NCBI RefSeq assembly: GCF_000805335.1
Contig: NZ_KN708638.1
Coordinates: 3,279,573-3,339,007 of the forward strand
Direction: 5' to 3'
Source of the DNA: Streptomyces sp. CT34
Lineage (GTDB): Bacteria > Actinomycetota > Actinomycetes > Streptomycetales > Streptomycetaceae
Length of the DNA stretch: 59,435 nt
The notes below the pieces were generated by a model. It was not told where the DNA came from and did no database searches. It saw only the letters and a list, made by a program, of their open reading frames with translations. Of this stretch, positions 8,445 through 17,984 are shown piece by piece (the stretch's first letter is position 1; every line of letters begins with the position of its first letter). Both the position numbers and the translations under genes were made by a program.

Positions 8445-9272
8445 TCAGTCGCGCAGGATCTGGATCAGCCGCAGCATCTCCCAGTAGATCCACACCAGGG
8501 TCAGGGTCAGGCCGAACGCGGCCAGCCAGGACTCCTCGCGCGGTGCGCCGTAGGCGATGCCGTCCTCGACGTGCTTGAAGTCCATGGCGAGGAACAGCGC
8601 GCCGAGGACCACGCCCACGATGCCGAAGACGATGCCCAGGCCGCCGCTGCGGAAGCCGAGGCCGTCACCCCCGCCGAACACCATGAACAGCAGGTTCACC
8701 AGCGACAGCAGGACGAAGCCCAGCGCCGCGATCATCACGAAGCGGGTGAAGCGTTCGGTGACCCGCACGATCCGCGTCTTGTAGGCGACCAGCATGGCGA
8801 CGAACACCGCCATCGTGCCCAGCACCGCCTGCATCGGGGCGCCGTTCATCTTCGGCAGGTCGTTGATGAAGCCGCTGAGCGCGCCGAGGAAGACCCCCTC
8901 CAGCGCCGCGTAGCCCAGGATCAGCGCCGGGACCGGCTTGCGCATGAAGGACTGGACGAATCCCAGCACCATCGCGACCAGGCCGGCGCCGATGGCGAAG
9001 GCGAGCTGGCCGGTCAGGAAGATCCAGCCGACGGTGGCGCCGGCGATGACCGTGCCGAGTGTCAGTCCGGTGCGCGTGACGACGTCGTCCATCGTCATCG
9101 GGCGGGTCTGCGGGGCGTATTGCGGTGCGTACTGCGGCGCCTGGGTCGCGTACGGGTTGGCTCCGGCGTACGGGTTGGCGGCGCCCCCGGCCTGCGGCGG
9201 TGCGTTGAAGCCCGCGTAGCCGGTGTCGCGGCTGAACCCCCGTCGCGAGAAGACCGGGTTGCTGCTCCTCAT
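8445..9272 (-). CDS. Bax inhibitor-1/YccA-family membrane protein
   Basis: 275 residues. The N-terminal 60 residues are Gly/Ala/Tyr/Pro-rich with short repeats (ANPYAGANPYATQ, APQYAPQYAPQ) and look disordered. They are followed by seven hydrophobic segments and the acidic C-terminal end typical of Bax inhibitor-1 proteins (LVWIYWEMLRLIQILRD). The eukaryotic relatives act as pH-sensitive Ca2+ leak channels; bacterial roles are mostly unknown. The ATG giving MRSSNPVFSRRGF has GGAGGAG just upstream and was preferred over an in-frame start further out. Confidence 0.9.
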   Translation of the reverse strand: MRSSNPVFSRRGFSRDTGYAGFNAPPQAGGAANPYAGANPYATQAPQYAPQYAPQTRPMTMDDVVTRTGLTLGTVIAGATVGWIFLTGQLAFAIGAGLVAMVLGFVQSFMRKPVPALILGYAALEGVFLGALSGFINDLPKMNGAPMQAVLGTMAVFVAMLVAYKTRIVRVTERFTRFVMIAALGFVLLSLVNLLFMVFGGGDGLGFRSGGLGIVFGIVGVVLGALFLAMDFKHVEDGIAYGAPREESWLAAFGLTLTLVWIYWEMLRLIQILRD

Positions 9273-9822
9273 CTCACTCCTCCATGGCCGCCCTGCGCGG
9301 CCTTGACGCAAGCGTAATGGCTTGGCAAAGACACGTCTCTCGTACCTGGGCAGGATCTTCCCCTGAAGTTACGGAGGACACATCTCCTGCCTGGAGGACG
9401 ATCGGGAGGGCGCGGAGGTGCCCGTATCGGCGGGCGAGTTGCCGGCCGGCGCCGCCTTCGTCACATCTGCCGCTGTGTCATATGCCACTCCGCCGTCAAC
9501 ACCACGGCCGGGCAACCCCGCGTGCGGGTCCGGACAAACTCCGGGTAATCGATCTTTTCCCGTCGTCATCGAACGGGCATTTTCCCGCACCGTCAACTCC
9601 GGCGGTCCCGGGTCACCGGCATGATCGGAATCCGATAAATGTCTGATCGCGGGCACGGATGCAACCGATTGACCCCGGATGCCGTCATACCCACTAGCCG
9701 GAACCTGCCCTTCCTCGCGTACCACCCCGTCACCACCCGTAGCGGTCCGAGTGCGGGCGGTCGTAAACCCCGAGTGGCGATGGGGCTATTCTTGCCGGAA
9801 ACAGCAGCGAAAGAGGGTTGAG
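9273..9822. other. 550-base divergent intergenic region
   Basis: Lies between the Bax-inhibitor-like gene (-) and the glycosyltransferase gene (+) and should hold both promoters. It has AT-rich patches (9545-9580 and 9630-9650) and a possible -35 TTGACC at 9669 followed by ACTAG about 18 bases later. A 68-codon frame from 9418 was considered, but its composition and codon use do not persuade. No gene supported. Confidence 0.45.
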
Positions 9823-12678
9823 GTGCCTGTGCCTGACGTCTCAGTAGTCGTCATTGTCTACAACGACGCCGACCGGTTGCCGACCGCGGTCCAGTCCGTG
9901 CTGGATCAGACACTCCGGGACGTCGAGGTGGTGATCGTCGACGATTGCAGCACCGACCGTTCTTTCGACGTCGCGCAGCAACTCGCAGCCACCCACCCCG
10001 AGCGGGTCAGAGCCTTCCAACTGCCGGAGAACAGCGGTGCCGGCGGCGAGCCGCGCAACGTCGGCATTCAGCACACCAGGGGACAGTACGTCATGTTCCT
10101 GGACAGTGATGACGTCCTGGAACACAACGCCTGTCGCAATATGCTGGAGGCCGCCGAGGAAACCGGTTCGGACATCGTCTCCGGCCTGTGCGTCCGACTG
10201 CACAAGGACACTCGTAACCAGAAGCGCGACGAGTGGTACTCCTGGTTGTATTCCACGACCCGCACGCTGGATTCCGTTACCGAATTGCCGGACCTTTTTG
10301 TGTGGGACACCCTTTCCACCAATAAGTGCTACCGCCGCGATTTCCTCGTCGAGAACGATCTCCGTTTCCCCAAGGGGATGTTCTACGAGGACCTGATGTT
10401 TATCGCCGATGCTTATCTCGCGGCGAAGCGGATCACGCTGATTCCCAATCAGGTCTACTTCTGGCACGTCCACGAGCAGGCCGCCGTGAAGTCGGTGACG
10501 AACCGTCGGCACGAGATGACCAATTACATCCACCGGCTCGAGGTCCACCGGCGCATTGACGCCCTGCTGGAGCAGCGCGGCCTGGCCGGCATGAAGCTCG
10601 CCAAGGACGTCAAATTCCTCAAGCACGACCTCGTGCTGCACCTGCGGGACCTGCCCTTCCGGGACGACGCCTACCGCCAGGAGTTCGCCGAGCTCTCCCG
10701 CGAGTACCTGGCGGGCATCGAGCCCGAGGCGTACGAGCGTGTCCTGCCGATCCAGGCCATCTGTGCCTACCTGCTCCAGAAGGGCGACTGGGACAACCTG
10801 ATCCCGGCGGTGGACACCCTCATCAACCGCGACAAGGTCTCCTCGCCGCTCGCCCAGCACGACGGCCGGATCTACTGGTGCGACGGCCACTACGACGACG
10901 ACTTCGGCCGCCGGGTGCTGGACGTGACCGACATCGGCTACCACGAGAAGCCGGTCAACCAGCTGTTCCTGCGCAACCAGATCACCCGGTTCTCCGAGGC
11001 GGGCAGCTCGGTCTCGCTGGCCGGGCGGATCACCAACCCGCTCGGCGTGATCCCCGAGGGCGCGAAGCTGAAGGCCGAGCTGGAGTTCAGCGCCCGCCGG
11101 CGCAGCCTCCAGTCGTTCACCTTCCCGGTGCGGACGGTGCGCCACGACGGCGACGCCGTCCACTGGGAGACCACCGCGGACATCACCGCGCAGCTGCGCC
11201 CGCTGGGCATCGTCGACACCATCTGGGACGTCCGGCTGACCCTGGACGTGAACGGCGCGCGCACCACGACCCGGCTCACCGTCTCCGACACCGAGCTGGC
11301 CGGCGGCCCGCTGCCGGTCCGGCCGCGGCTGACCCGGATGGTCGCCGACCACATCGAGCCGCATGTCTCCTCCAAGGGGCACCTGGCGTTCCGTCTGATC
11401 AGCGAGGGCCGCAACGCCGAGCGCGTCCAGGAGCTCATCAACAGGGGCGTGCGCGGCAAGCCGGGCACGCTGGCCAAGACCGGTTTCCGCAAGGCGAAGG
11501 CGCTGCGCAAGACCCTCACCTCCGGGGACAGCAAGCTCCGGGCGTACCACGAGGTGTTCAGCCGGCTGCCGGTCAAGAAGCGCACGGTGGTCTTCGAGAG
11601 CCACCTGGGCAAGCAGTACAGCGACAGCCCGCGCGCCATCTACGAGGAGATGCGCCGCCAGGGCCTGGAGTTCGAGGCGATCTGGTCGTACGCCGGGTCC
11701 CCGAAGGACTTCCCCAAGGACGCCACCCTCGTCAAGCGCTGGTCGCTGCCGTACCTCAAGGCGCTCGCGCAGGCCGAGTTCTGGGTGGACAACCAGAGCT
11801 ACCCGCTCAAGCTGACCAAGCGCCCCGAGACCACCTACATCCAGACCTGGCACGGTTCGGCGCTGAAGAACATGGGCTTCGACCAGCCCTCGCTCAAGGC
11901 GCAGACCCGCCAGCAGCAGGCCGAGCAGCAGCAGTCGCTGGACCGCTTCGACCGGTTCCTGTGCCGGACCGAGCACGACGCGCGGACCCTGGCCAAGGCG
12001 TTCCGCCTCAAGGAGAAGACCCTGCTGCGGGTCGGCTACCCGCGCAACGACGCGCTGGTGCGGGCCCGGCAGCAGGAGGCCGAGCTGGGCCGCCGGGAGC
12101 GCGGTGCGCTGGCGGCGGAGCTGGGTATTCCGGCGGACAAGACCGTGCTGCTGTACGCGCCGACGTTCCGCAAGGCGGGCGGCCGGCACGGCCGGTTCGC
12201 CCTCCCCTTCGACGTGGAGCGCTTCGCCGACGAGTTCGGTGACCGCTACGTCCTGCTCGTGCGCTCGCACTACCTCAACCACGTGGTGCTGCCGCCGACG
12301 GTGCAGGGCCGGGTCATCGACGTGTCGGCGCGGCACGACATCACCCCGATCCTGGAGCTGGCGGACGGTCTGATCACCGACTATTCCTCGGTGATGTTCG
12401 ACTACGCGCTGCTCGACCGGCCGCTGATGTTCTTCACCTACGACTACGACGAATATGTGCACGAGGGCCGCGGAACGTACTTCGATCTGCTGGAGCACGC
12501 GCCGGGCCCGGTGGTGCGCACCGAGGAAGATTTCTTCGAGACCATGCAGTCTTTCGAGACCCAGCAGCTGGAATACGCCAAGGACCGCAAGGAATTCGTC
12601 GCCAAGTTCGGGGAATACGACCGGGGCGACGCCGCACAGAGCATCGTCGACCAGTTCTTTGCGCAGTGGAGCCGTTGA
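9823..12678 (+). CDS. GT2 glycosyltransferase fused to TagB/TagF-like glycerophosphotransferase
   Basis: 951 residues. The N-terminus is a family 2 glycosyltransferase (SVVVIVYNDADRLPTAVQSV; VVIVDDCSTD; DXD-like MFLDSDDVL). A middle region (about 300-560) is beta-rich without a recognised motif. The C-terminal ~380 residues match CDP-glycerol:poly(glycerophosphate) glycerophosphotransferases: RAIYEEMRRQ, YIQTWHGSALKNMG, GYPRNDAL, LLYAPTFRK, ITDYSSVMFDYALLDRP. This combination suggests synthesis of a teichoic-acid-like wall polymer at the cytoplasmic membrane face. The start is GTG (VPVPDVSVV); a second GTG six bases on is possible. The stop overlaps the next gene's start by one base (TGATG). 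Confidence 0.88.
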   Translation: MPVPDVSVVVIVYNDADRLPTAVQSVLDQTLRDVEVVIVDDCSTDRSFDVAQQLAATHPERVRAFQLPENSGAGGEPRNVGIQHTRGQYVMFLDSDDVLEHNACRNMLEAAEETGSDIVSGLCVRLHKDTRNQKRDEWYSWLYSTTRTLDSVTELPDLFVWDTLSTNKCYRRDFLVENDLRFPKGMFYEDLMFIADAYLAAKRITLIPNQVYFWHVHEQAAVKSVTNRRHEMTNYIHRLEVHRRIDALLEQRGLAGMKLAKDVKFLKHDLVLHLRDLPFRDDAYRQEFAELSREYLAGIEPEAYERVLPIQAICAYLLQKGDWDNLIPAVDTLINRDKVSSPLAQHDGRIYWCDGHYDDDFGRRVLDVTDIGYHEKPVNQLFLRNQITRFSEAGSSVSLAGRITNPLGVIPEGAKLKAELEFSARRRSLQSFTFPVRTVRHDGDAVHWETTADITAQLRPLGIVDTIWDVRLTLDVNGARTTTRLTVSDTELAGGPLPVRPRLTRMVADHIEPHVSSKGHLAFRLISEGRNAERVQELINRGVRGKPGTLAKTGFRKAKALRKTLTSGDSKLRAYHEVFSRLPVKKRTVVFESHLGKQYSDSPRAIYEEMRRQGLEFEAIWSYAGSPKDFPKDATLVKRWSLPYLKALAQAEFWVDNQSYPLKLTKRPETTYIQTWHGSALKNMGFDQPSLKAQTRQQQAEQQQSLDRFDRFLCRTEHDARTLAKAFRLKEKTLLRVGYPRNDALVRARQQEAELGRRERGALAAELGIPADKTVLLYAPTFRKAGGRHGRFALPFDVERFADEFGDRYVLLVRSHYLNHVVLPPTVQGRVIDVSARHDITPILELADGLITDYSSVMFDYALLDRPLMFFTYDYDEYVHEGRGTYFDLLEHAPGPVVRTEEDFFETMQSFETQQLEYAKDRKEFVAKFGEYDRGDAAQSIVDQFFAQWSR

Positions 12679-13847
12679 TGACCAAGTCGAACGCAGCCGG
12701 GCCGCGGGACATCTTCTTCGTCTCCAACAGCGTCAACGAGCTGGGCGGAATCACCAGTTGGTCGCACCAGATGGCGCGCCTGTTCGTCGAGCAGGGCCAT
12801 CGCGTGCACGTCGTCGGCATCGTGCCGCCGCCCGAGGGGCGGGTCCACGAACTGGCCGCCGACCTGCCGTACGAGACCACCACGCTCTACGACGTGCATC
12901 CGCCGAGCGTCCGCCCCGTGCGCGGCCTCAAGGACAAGCTGAACCTCGTCGAGCAGCGCCGGCGGACCGCCCGCGAGGCCGGGATGCACGAGCAGGCGGC
13001 CAAGATGAGCGCGCTGTTCCGGGCGGCCCGGCCGGGCGGCATCGTGATCGTCACCCAGGTGTGGGCGATGGAGTGGGTCGCGCTCGCCGACACCGCGGGG
13101 CTCGCGGTCATCGGAATGAGCCACGAGTCCTTCGAGACCTGCCGCCGGTCGTCCCGCTTCGCCCGCGTCAAGCGGTTTTACCAGGACGTCGACCGGATGT
13201 TGCCCCTCACCCGCGAGGACGCCGACCAGTGGATCCGGCAGCGGATGGACAACGTCGGCTTCATGCCGAACCCGCTGCCGTTCTTCCCTGACGTTCCCTC
13301 GGACCGCGCCCGGAAGGTCGTGGCCAGCATCGGCCGGCTCCACGAGGAGAAGGGCGTGGACCTGCTCCTGGAGTCCTGGGCCAGGGTCGCCTCGCAGCAC
13401 CCGGACTGGACGCTGCGGATCTACGGCTCCGGTGAGGAGGCCGACGCGCTGCGCAAGCAGGCGGCCGAGCTGGGGGTGACCAATTCGGTCGAGTGGATGG
13501 GCCGGACCAGCGATGTGGCCGGGGCGCTGCGGGAGAGCGCGGTCTTCGCGCTGAGCTCGCGCGGCGAGGGCTTCCCGCTGGCTCCCATGGAGGCGATGGC
13601 CACCGCGGTGCCGTGTGTGGCGTTCGACGTGGCGCCGGGTGTCCGCGAGATCATCACGGACGGCACGGACGGCTTCCTGGCGCCTCCGGGCAACGTCACC
13701 GAATTCGCCCGGCACCTGGACACACTGATGTCCGACAAGGAACTGCGGGACCGGATGGGCGAGGCGGCCCGGGAGAACATCCAGCGGTTCTCGACCGACG
13801 AGATTGTCGCCCGCTGGGAGGCGCTGTTCGCGCTCGTGGAGCGCTGA
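12678..13847 (+). CDS. family 4 glycosyltransferase
   Basis: 389 residues. A GT-B enzyme: N-terminal Rossmann half starting DIFFVSNSVNELGGITSW with the GG loop, and a C-terminal nucleotide-sugar half with IGRLHEEKGVDLLLESWARV, YGSGEEADALR, VEWMGRTSDVAGAL and the E-x7-E-like SRGEGFPLAPMEAMA. It probably transfers a sugar from a UDP/GDP donor onto the polymer made by the upstream fusion protein, with which it is translationally coupled (TGATG overlap). Acceptor and sugar cannot be read from sequence. Confidence 0.88.
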   Translation: MTKSNAAGPRDIFFVSNSVNELGGITSWSHQMARLFVEQGHRVHVVGIVPPPEGRVHELAADLPYETTTLYDVHPPSVRPVRGLKDKLNLVEQRRRTAREAGMHEQAAKMSALFRAARPGGIVIVTQVWAMEWVALADTAGLAVIGMSHESFETCRRSSRFARVKRFYQDVDRMLPLTREDADQWIRQRMDNVGFMPNPLPFFPDVPSDRARKVVASIGRLHEEKGVDLLLESWARVASQHPDWTLRIYGSGEEADALRKQAAELGVTNSVEWMGRTSDVAGALRESAVFALSSRGEGFPLAPMEAMATAVPCVAFDVAPGVREIITDGTDGFLAPPGNVTEFARHLDTLMSDKELRDRMGEAARENIQRFSTDEIVARWEALFALVER

Positions 13848-13869
13848 GCCGGCCCGGTTCTCAACGCCG

Positions 13870-13897
13870 CGGGCCGCCGGTTTTCACCGGCGGCCCG
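13870..13897. terminator. hairpin between glycosyltransferase operon and bldA
   Basis: CGGGCCGCCGGT and ACCGGCGGCCCG flank a 4-base loop. The stem can be extended by TCAAC and GTTGA outside it. It lies just after the glycosyltransferase stop (+) and just beyond the 3' end of the tRNA (-), so it may terminate both. Confidence 0.85.
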
Positions 13898-13953
13898 TTC
13901 TCGTTGAAAGTTCAGGTATGTTCTGGTCTTTGATCCCCGCTGCTCGCGGGGAG

Positions 13954-14035
13954 TGCCCGGAGCCGGACTTGAACCGGCACGGCCCGAAGGCCAGCGAGGT
14001 TTAAGCTCGCCGTGTCTGCATTCCACCATCCGGGC
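13954..14035 (-). tRNA. bldA: tRNA-Leu(UAA), the bldA tRNA
   Basis: Read on the minus strand, GCCCGGA pairs with TCCGGGC (acceptor), the anticodon stem GCGAG/CTCGC encloses loop CTTAAAC with anticodon TAA, a long class II variable arm (TGGCCTTCGGGCC) follows, and the T-arm loop is GGTTCAAGTCC. Length is 82 bases; CCA is not encoded (CACTCC follows the discriminator). It decodes the rare UUA codon. In Streptomyces this is the developmental gene bldA, whose loss blocks aerial growth and antibiotic production. Structure and anticodon are seen directly; the bldA role is family knowledge. Confidence 0.95.
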
Positions 14036-14065
14036 TTGGGGTCCCCCATGCCGCCTCAAAGAAGG

Positions 14066-14230
14066 CAGCACGAGCGTAGCCCGCGGCGCACGGGGCACAT
14101 CGGCCGCTCATCCCGAGGTTGTCTTATTTTATTGGCAACTGAGGATGCATCAGCCACCGCCAGAGCCCCCGGCACATGCCTGATGCCCATGTTCGGCGTT
14201 GCGTGCCACGGCCAAATTCGAACCCGAATT
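14066..14230 (-). promoter_or_regulatory. bldA upstream region with AT-rich tract
   Basis: On the minus strand a TACGCT hexamer (14073-14078) lies about 38 bases before the mature tRNA end and is a candidate -10; the 17-base-spaced -35 would be GATGTG, which is weak. Further upstream (14114-14150) is a strikingly AT-rich stretch for this genome (TTGCCAATAAAATAAGACAA). It could be a second promoter element or a protein-binding tract. The remaining gap up to the ABC gene at 14522 shows no coding frame. Confidence 0.35.
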
Positions 14231-14521
14231 GACGGAAAGTCGACGCCCGTCCGATGCCCCGTCGGCGCGCCGGCGGGCCCCTGCGGCGCCGTCCGCCGGT
14301 CGACCTTGAAGCCGTCACGGCATCAGGGTCCGACTCATACCCAGGGATGACGGAGCCGTTGTCGGCTAATCCCCTGGAGTGGTCCAAGGACGGTCACACG
14401 GGTTGACGTCCCGGCCCCTGTCCCTGCCGGACGATGGGATCCGTTGTTCTTCTGCCCGCTTCCCCGGCCGCCCGGCCGGCACCGAGGCGGTCGGTCCCCG
14501 TCCCGACAGGAGCCCCTTCCC

Positions 14522-15304
14522 GTGACCACCACCCACTCCGGCGTCAGCACCGCCGGCCGCAGCACCGCGGTGGCCGCCCGCGCCACGGATCTCACCAAGG
14601 TCTACGGACAGGGCGAGACCCAGGTGGTCGCCCTGGACGCGGTCTCGGTCGACTTCCGCCAGGCCCAGTTCACCGCGATCATGGGCCCCTCCGGGTCCGG
14701 CAAGTCGACGCTGATGCACTGCATGGCCGGTCTGGACTCCATCTCCGGCGGCTCCGCACGGATCGGCGACATCGAGCTGACCGGGCTCAAGGACAAGAAG
14801 CTCACCCAGCTGCGGCGCGACAAGATCGGCTTCGTCTTCCAGGCGTTCAACCTCCTTCCGACGCTGACCGCGCTGGAGAACATCACCCTGCCCATGGACA
14901 TCGCGGGCCGTAAGCCGGACCGCGCCTGGCTGGACCGCGTCGTGGAGACCGTCGGCCTGTCCGGCCGCCTCAAGCACCGCCCCAGCCAGCTCTCCGGCGG
15001 CCAGCAGCAGCGCGTCGCGGTCGCCCGCGCGCTGGCCTCCCGGCCCGAGATCATCTTCGCCGACGAGCCCACCGGAAACCTCGACTCCCGCTCCGGCGCC
15101 GAGGTCCTGGGCTTCCTGCGCAACTCCGTGCGCGAGCTGGGCCAGACCGTGGTGATGGTGACCCACGACCCGGTCGCCGCGTCGTACGCCGACCGCGTCA
15201 TATTCCTCGCCGACGGCCGGATCGTCGACGACATGCCCAACCCCAGCGCCGAGATGGTGCTGGAGCGGATGAAGGGCTTCGACGCCAAGGGCCGTACGAG
15301 CTGA
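14522..15304 (+). CDS. ABC transporter ATP-binding protein, MacB/LolD type
   Basis: 260 residues. Walker A GPSGSGKST (about 55-63), Q-loop FQAFNLLPTLTALEN, signature LSGGQQQRVA (about 157), Walker B with DEPTGNLDS (about 180) and the H-loop VTHDP. The FNLLPTLTA and DEPTGNLD wording is typical of the MacB/LolD/FtsE branch that powers mechanotransmission rather than solute import. Its partner is the FtsX-type permease 54 bases downstream. The start is a GTG with AGGAG 9 bases upstream. Confidence 0.95.
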   Translation: MTTTHSGVSTAGRSTAVAARATDLTKVYGQGETQVVALDAVSVDFRQAQFTAIMGPSGSGKSTLMHCMAGLDSISGGSARIGDIELTGLKDKKLTQLRRDKIGFVFQAFNLLPTLTALENITLPMDIAGRKPDRAWLDRVVETVGLSGRLKHRPSQLSGGQQQRVAVARALASRPEIIFADEPTGNLDSRSGAEVLGFLRNSVRELGQTVVMVTHDPVAASYADRVIFLADGRIVDDMPNPSAEMVLERMKGFDAKGRTS

Positions 15305-15358
15305 CCGACAGCAGCCGACTCCGCCACCCCGGACCTCTCCTCCAGGACTGACCCACTC

Positions 15359-17911
15359 ATGTTCCGTACCGCCTTGCGCAATGTGCTCGCGCACAAGGCC
15401 CGGCTGCTGATGACCGTTCTCGCCGTGATGCTCGGCGTGGCCTTCGTCTCCGGCACCCTGGTCTTCACCTCGACCGTCTCCGACGCGTTCCAGTCCAGCT
15501 CCCAGAAGGGCTTCGACAACGTCGACGTCGCCATCCAGCGGCACTCCTCCGACCCCGCGGCCGGCGCCCCCGGTGCCAGCGGCGCACCCGGCGCGCCCTC
15601 CCCGCTCGACCAGAAGCTGCTCGACAAAACCGCCCGGCTGCCCGGCGCCGCCTCCGCCACCGGCACCGTCTCCGGCTTCACCGCCATCGCCGACAAGAGC
15701 GGCAAGCTGATCGGTGACGGCTTCACGACCCGCGGCAGCAACTACTTCCCCGGCAAGGACGGCAAGGACGCCCGCTATCCGATGCGGGACGGCGCCGCCC
15801 CCAAGGGCGCCGACCAGTTCGCGCTGGACGCCCACACCGCGGACCGGGCCGGCTACAAGGTCGGCGACACCGTCCGGATATCCGTCGACGGACCGGTCCG
15901 CGAGCAGAAGCTGACCGGCGTCTTCACCACCGACGACGGCACCGTCGCGGCCGGCGGCAGCCTCGCGCTGTTCGACACCGCCAGCGCCCAGAAGATGTTC
16001 GCGACGCCCGGCGAGTTCAGCGAGATCGACGTCAAGGCCGCACCGGGCACGTCCCAGACGGCCCTGAAGGACGCGGTCGAGAAGGTGCTGCCCAAGGAGG
16101 GCGCCGAGGCGACCACGGGCAAGCAACTCGCCGACGACCAGGCCAAGATGATCGCCCAGAGCATGGACGGCATGAAGACCGGCCTGCTGGCCTTCGCCGG
16201 TATCGCGCTCTTCGTCGGCGTCTTCATCATCGCCAACACCTTCACCATGCTGGTCGCCCAGCGCACCAAGGAGCTGGCGCTGCTGCGCGCGGTCGGCGCC
16301 AGCCGCCGCCAGGTGACCCGCTCGGTGCTGATCGAGGCGTCCGTGGTGGGCGCGGTGGCCGCGGTGACGGGCCTGGTGGCCGGTATCGGCATCGGCGCCG
16401 GACTGCGTGCGCTGATGAGCAGCACCGGTGCGAAGGTGCCGGACGGCCCGCTGGTGATCTCGCCGTCCACGATCCTCACGTCCCTGCTGGTCGGCATCAT
16501 CGTCACGGTCCTGGCCGCCTGGCTGCCGGGCCGTCGGGCCGCGAAGATCCCGCCGGTCGCCGCGATGAACAGCGTGCACGCCACCGCCACCACCAAGTCC
16601 CTGGTGGTCCGGAACACCATCGGCGCACTGTTCGCCGGCGTCGGTACGGCCGCGGTCCTGGTCGCCACGGGTATGTCCGACGGCAAGGCGACCATGGCCG
16701 CCGGTGCCGCGCTGCTGCTGATCGGCGTGTTCATCCTGACGCCGCTGCTGTCCCGCCCGCTGATCGCCCTCGCGGCCCCCGTGCTGCGGATGTTCGGGAT
16801 CTCCGGCGTCCTCGCCCGGCAGAACGCGGTCCGCAACCCGCGCCGGACCGCCGCCACGGCCTCCGCGCTGATGGTCGGGCTGACCCTGATCACCGGTCTG
16901 ACGGTGATCGCGGGCAGCGTGCAGCAGGGCATCGACAAGATGGCCACCGCCTCCCTGAAGGCCGACTACGTGGTCTCCATGGCGAGCCGGACCCCGCTCT
17001 CCCCCGACGTGGCGAAGAAGATCGCCGGCCTGGACGAGGTCACCGCGTCCAGCCCGCTGCGCAACTCCCCGTCCCGAATAGGCACCGGCACCGAGTATCT
17101 GACCGGCGTCAACGGCAAGGACTTCGGCAAGCTCACCGCGCTCGACTTCACCTCGGGCTCCCTCGGCACCCTCGGCGGCGACCGTGCCGTCGTCGACGAC
17201 GGCACGGCCAAGGAGAAAGGCTGGCACACCGGCTCCCGCTTCCCGGTGACCTTCGAGGACGGCAAGCAGGGCACGCTCACCGTCGCGGGCGTCTACCAGG
17301 GCAACGAGATGATCCACGGCATCATCCTCGACAACGCCACCCTCGCCCCGCACCAGAAGCACGCCACCGATATGCAGGTGATGGTCAAGACCAAGGACGG
17401 CGCGACCGCGGCGTCCAAGGACAAGCTGGTCACCGCGCTCGGCAAGAACCCGGCGATCACCGTCGCCGACAAGAAGGACGTCTCCAACGCCATCGCCCAG
17501 GTCTTCACCCTGATGCTGAACATGCTCTACGGCCTGCTGGCCATGGCCGTGATCGTCGCGGTGCTCGGCGTCATCAACACCCTGGCGATGTCGGTCTTCG
17601 AACGGGCGCAGGAGATCGGCATGCTGCGCGCCATCGGCCTGGACCGCCGTGGCATCAAGCGGATGGTGCGCCTGGAGTCGCTGGTGATCGCGCTCTTCGG
17701 CGGGGTGCTGGGCATCGGCCTGGGCGTGTTCTTCGGCTGGGCGGCCGGCGAGCTGATCGGCGGCTCGCTGCCGACGTACCAACTGGTGCTGCCCTGGGGC
17801 CGGATGGGCGTCTTCCTCGCCATGGCCGCGGTCGTGGGCGTGCTGGCCGCGCTCTGGCCGGCCCGCCGGGCGGCCCGGCTGAACATGCTCCAGGCGATCA
17901 AGGCCGAGTAG
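15359..17911 (+). CDS. FtsX-like ABC permease (MacB type, two FtsX modules)
   Basis: 850 residues. A first membrane helix (about 15-38), a large external domain, then three helices (about 275-400) with TKELALLRAVGASRRQVTRSVLIEA. After a middle pair of helices the arrangement is repeated, ending with AQEIGMLRAIGLDRRGIKRMVRLESL and a final helix. The duplicated FtsX signature (E-LRA-GA) marks the fused 10-helix actinobacterial permeases. With the upstream ATPase it likely exports or extracts a lipid, peptide or antibiotic, or drives an envelope process. An Ala/Gly/Pro-rich external insert sits at about 65-80. Substrate unknown. Confidence 0.93.
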   Translation: MFRTALRNVLAHKARLLMTVLAVMLGVAFVSGTLVFTSTVSDAFQSSSQKGFDNVDVAIQRHSSDPAAGAPGASGAPGAPSPLDQKLLDKTARLPGAASATGTVSGFTAIADKSGKLIGDGFTTRGSNYFPGKDGKDARYPMRDGAAPKGADQFALDAHTADRAGYKVGDTVRISVDGPVREQKLTGVFTTDDGTVAAGGSLALFDTASAQKMFATPGEFSEIDVKAAPGTSQTALKDAVEKVLPKEGAEATTGKQLADDQAKMIAQSMDGMKTGLLAFAGIALFVGVFIIANTFTMLVAQRTKELALLRAVGASRRQVTRSVLIEASVVGAVAAVTGLVAGIGIGAGLRALMSSTGAKVPDGPLVISPSTILTSLLVGIIVTVLAAWLPGRRAAKIPPVAAMNSVHATATTKSLVVRNTIGALFAGVGTAAVLVATGMSDGKATMAAGAALLLIGVFILTPLLSRPLIALAAPVLRMFGISGVLARQNAVRNPRRTAATASALMVGLTLITGLTVIAGSVQQGIDKMATASLKADYVVSMASRTPLSPDVAKKIAGLDEVTASSPLRNSPSRIGTGTEYLTGVNGKDFGKLTALDFTSGSLGTLGGDRAVVDDGTAKEKGWHTGSRFPVTFEDGKQGTLTVAGVYQGNEMIHGIILDNATLAPHQKHATDMQVMVKTKDGATAASKDKLVTALGKNPAITVADKKDVSNAIAQVFTLMLNMLYGLLAMAVIVAVLGVINTLAMSVFERAQEIGMLRAIGLDRRGIKRMVRLESLVIALFGGVLGIGLGVFFGWAAGELIGGSLPTYQLVLPWGRMGVFLAMAAVVGVLAALWPARRAARLNMLQAIKAE

Positions 17912-17984
17912 CCACGGCAGGTAGTCACAGCAGCGGGATCGCGGGGCCGCCGGCACGGCCCGGCGCACGATCCGATCCCGGAAG

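Noticed and set aside
9418..9624. 68-codon frame with GTG start and GGAGG-like upstream sequence
   Set aside because: No convincing codon bias, lies in an AT-variable promoter region, no protein-like features.
9841..12498. Long minus-strand frame opposite the GT2-TagF gene
   Set aside because: Same reason: the plus-strand protein has all family motifs, the antisense translation none.
13953..14183. Short plus-strand frames across bldA
   Set aside because: They run through the tRNA gene and have no independent support.
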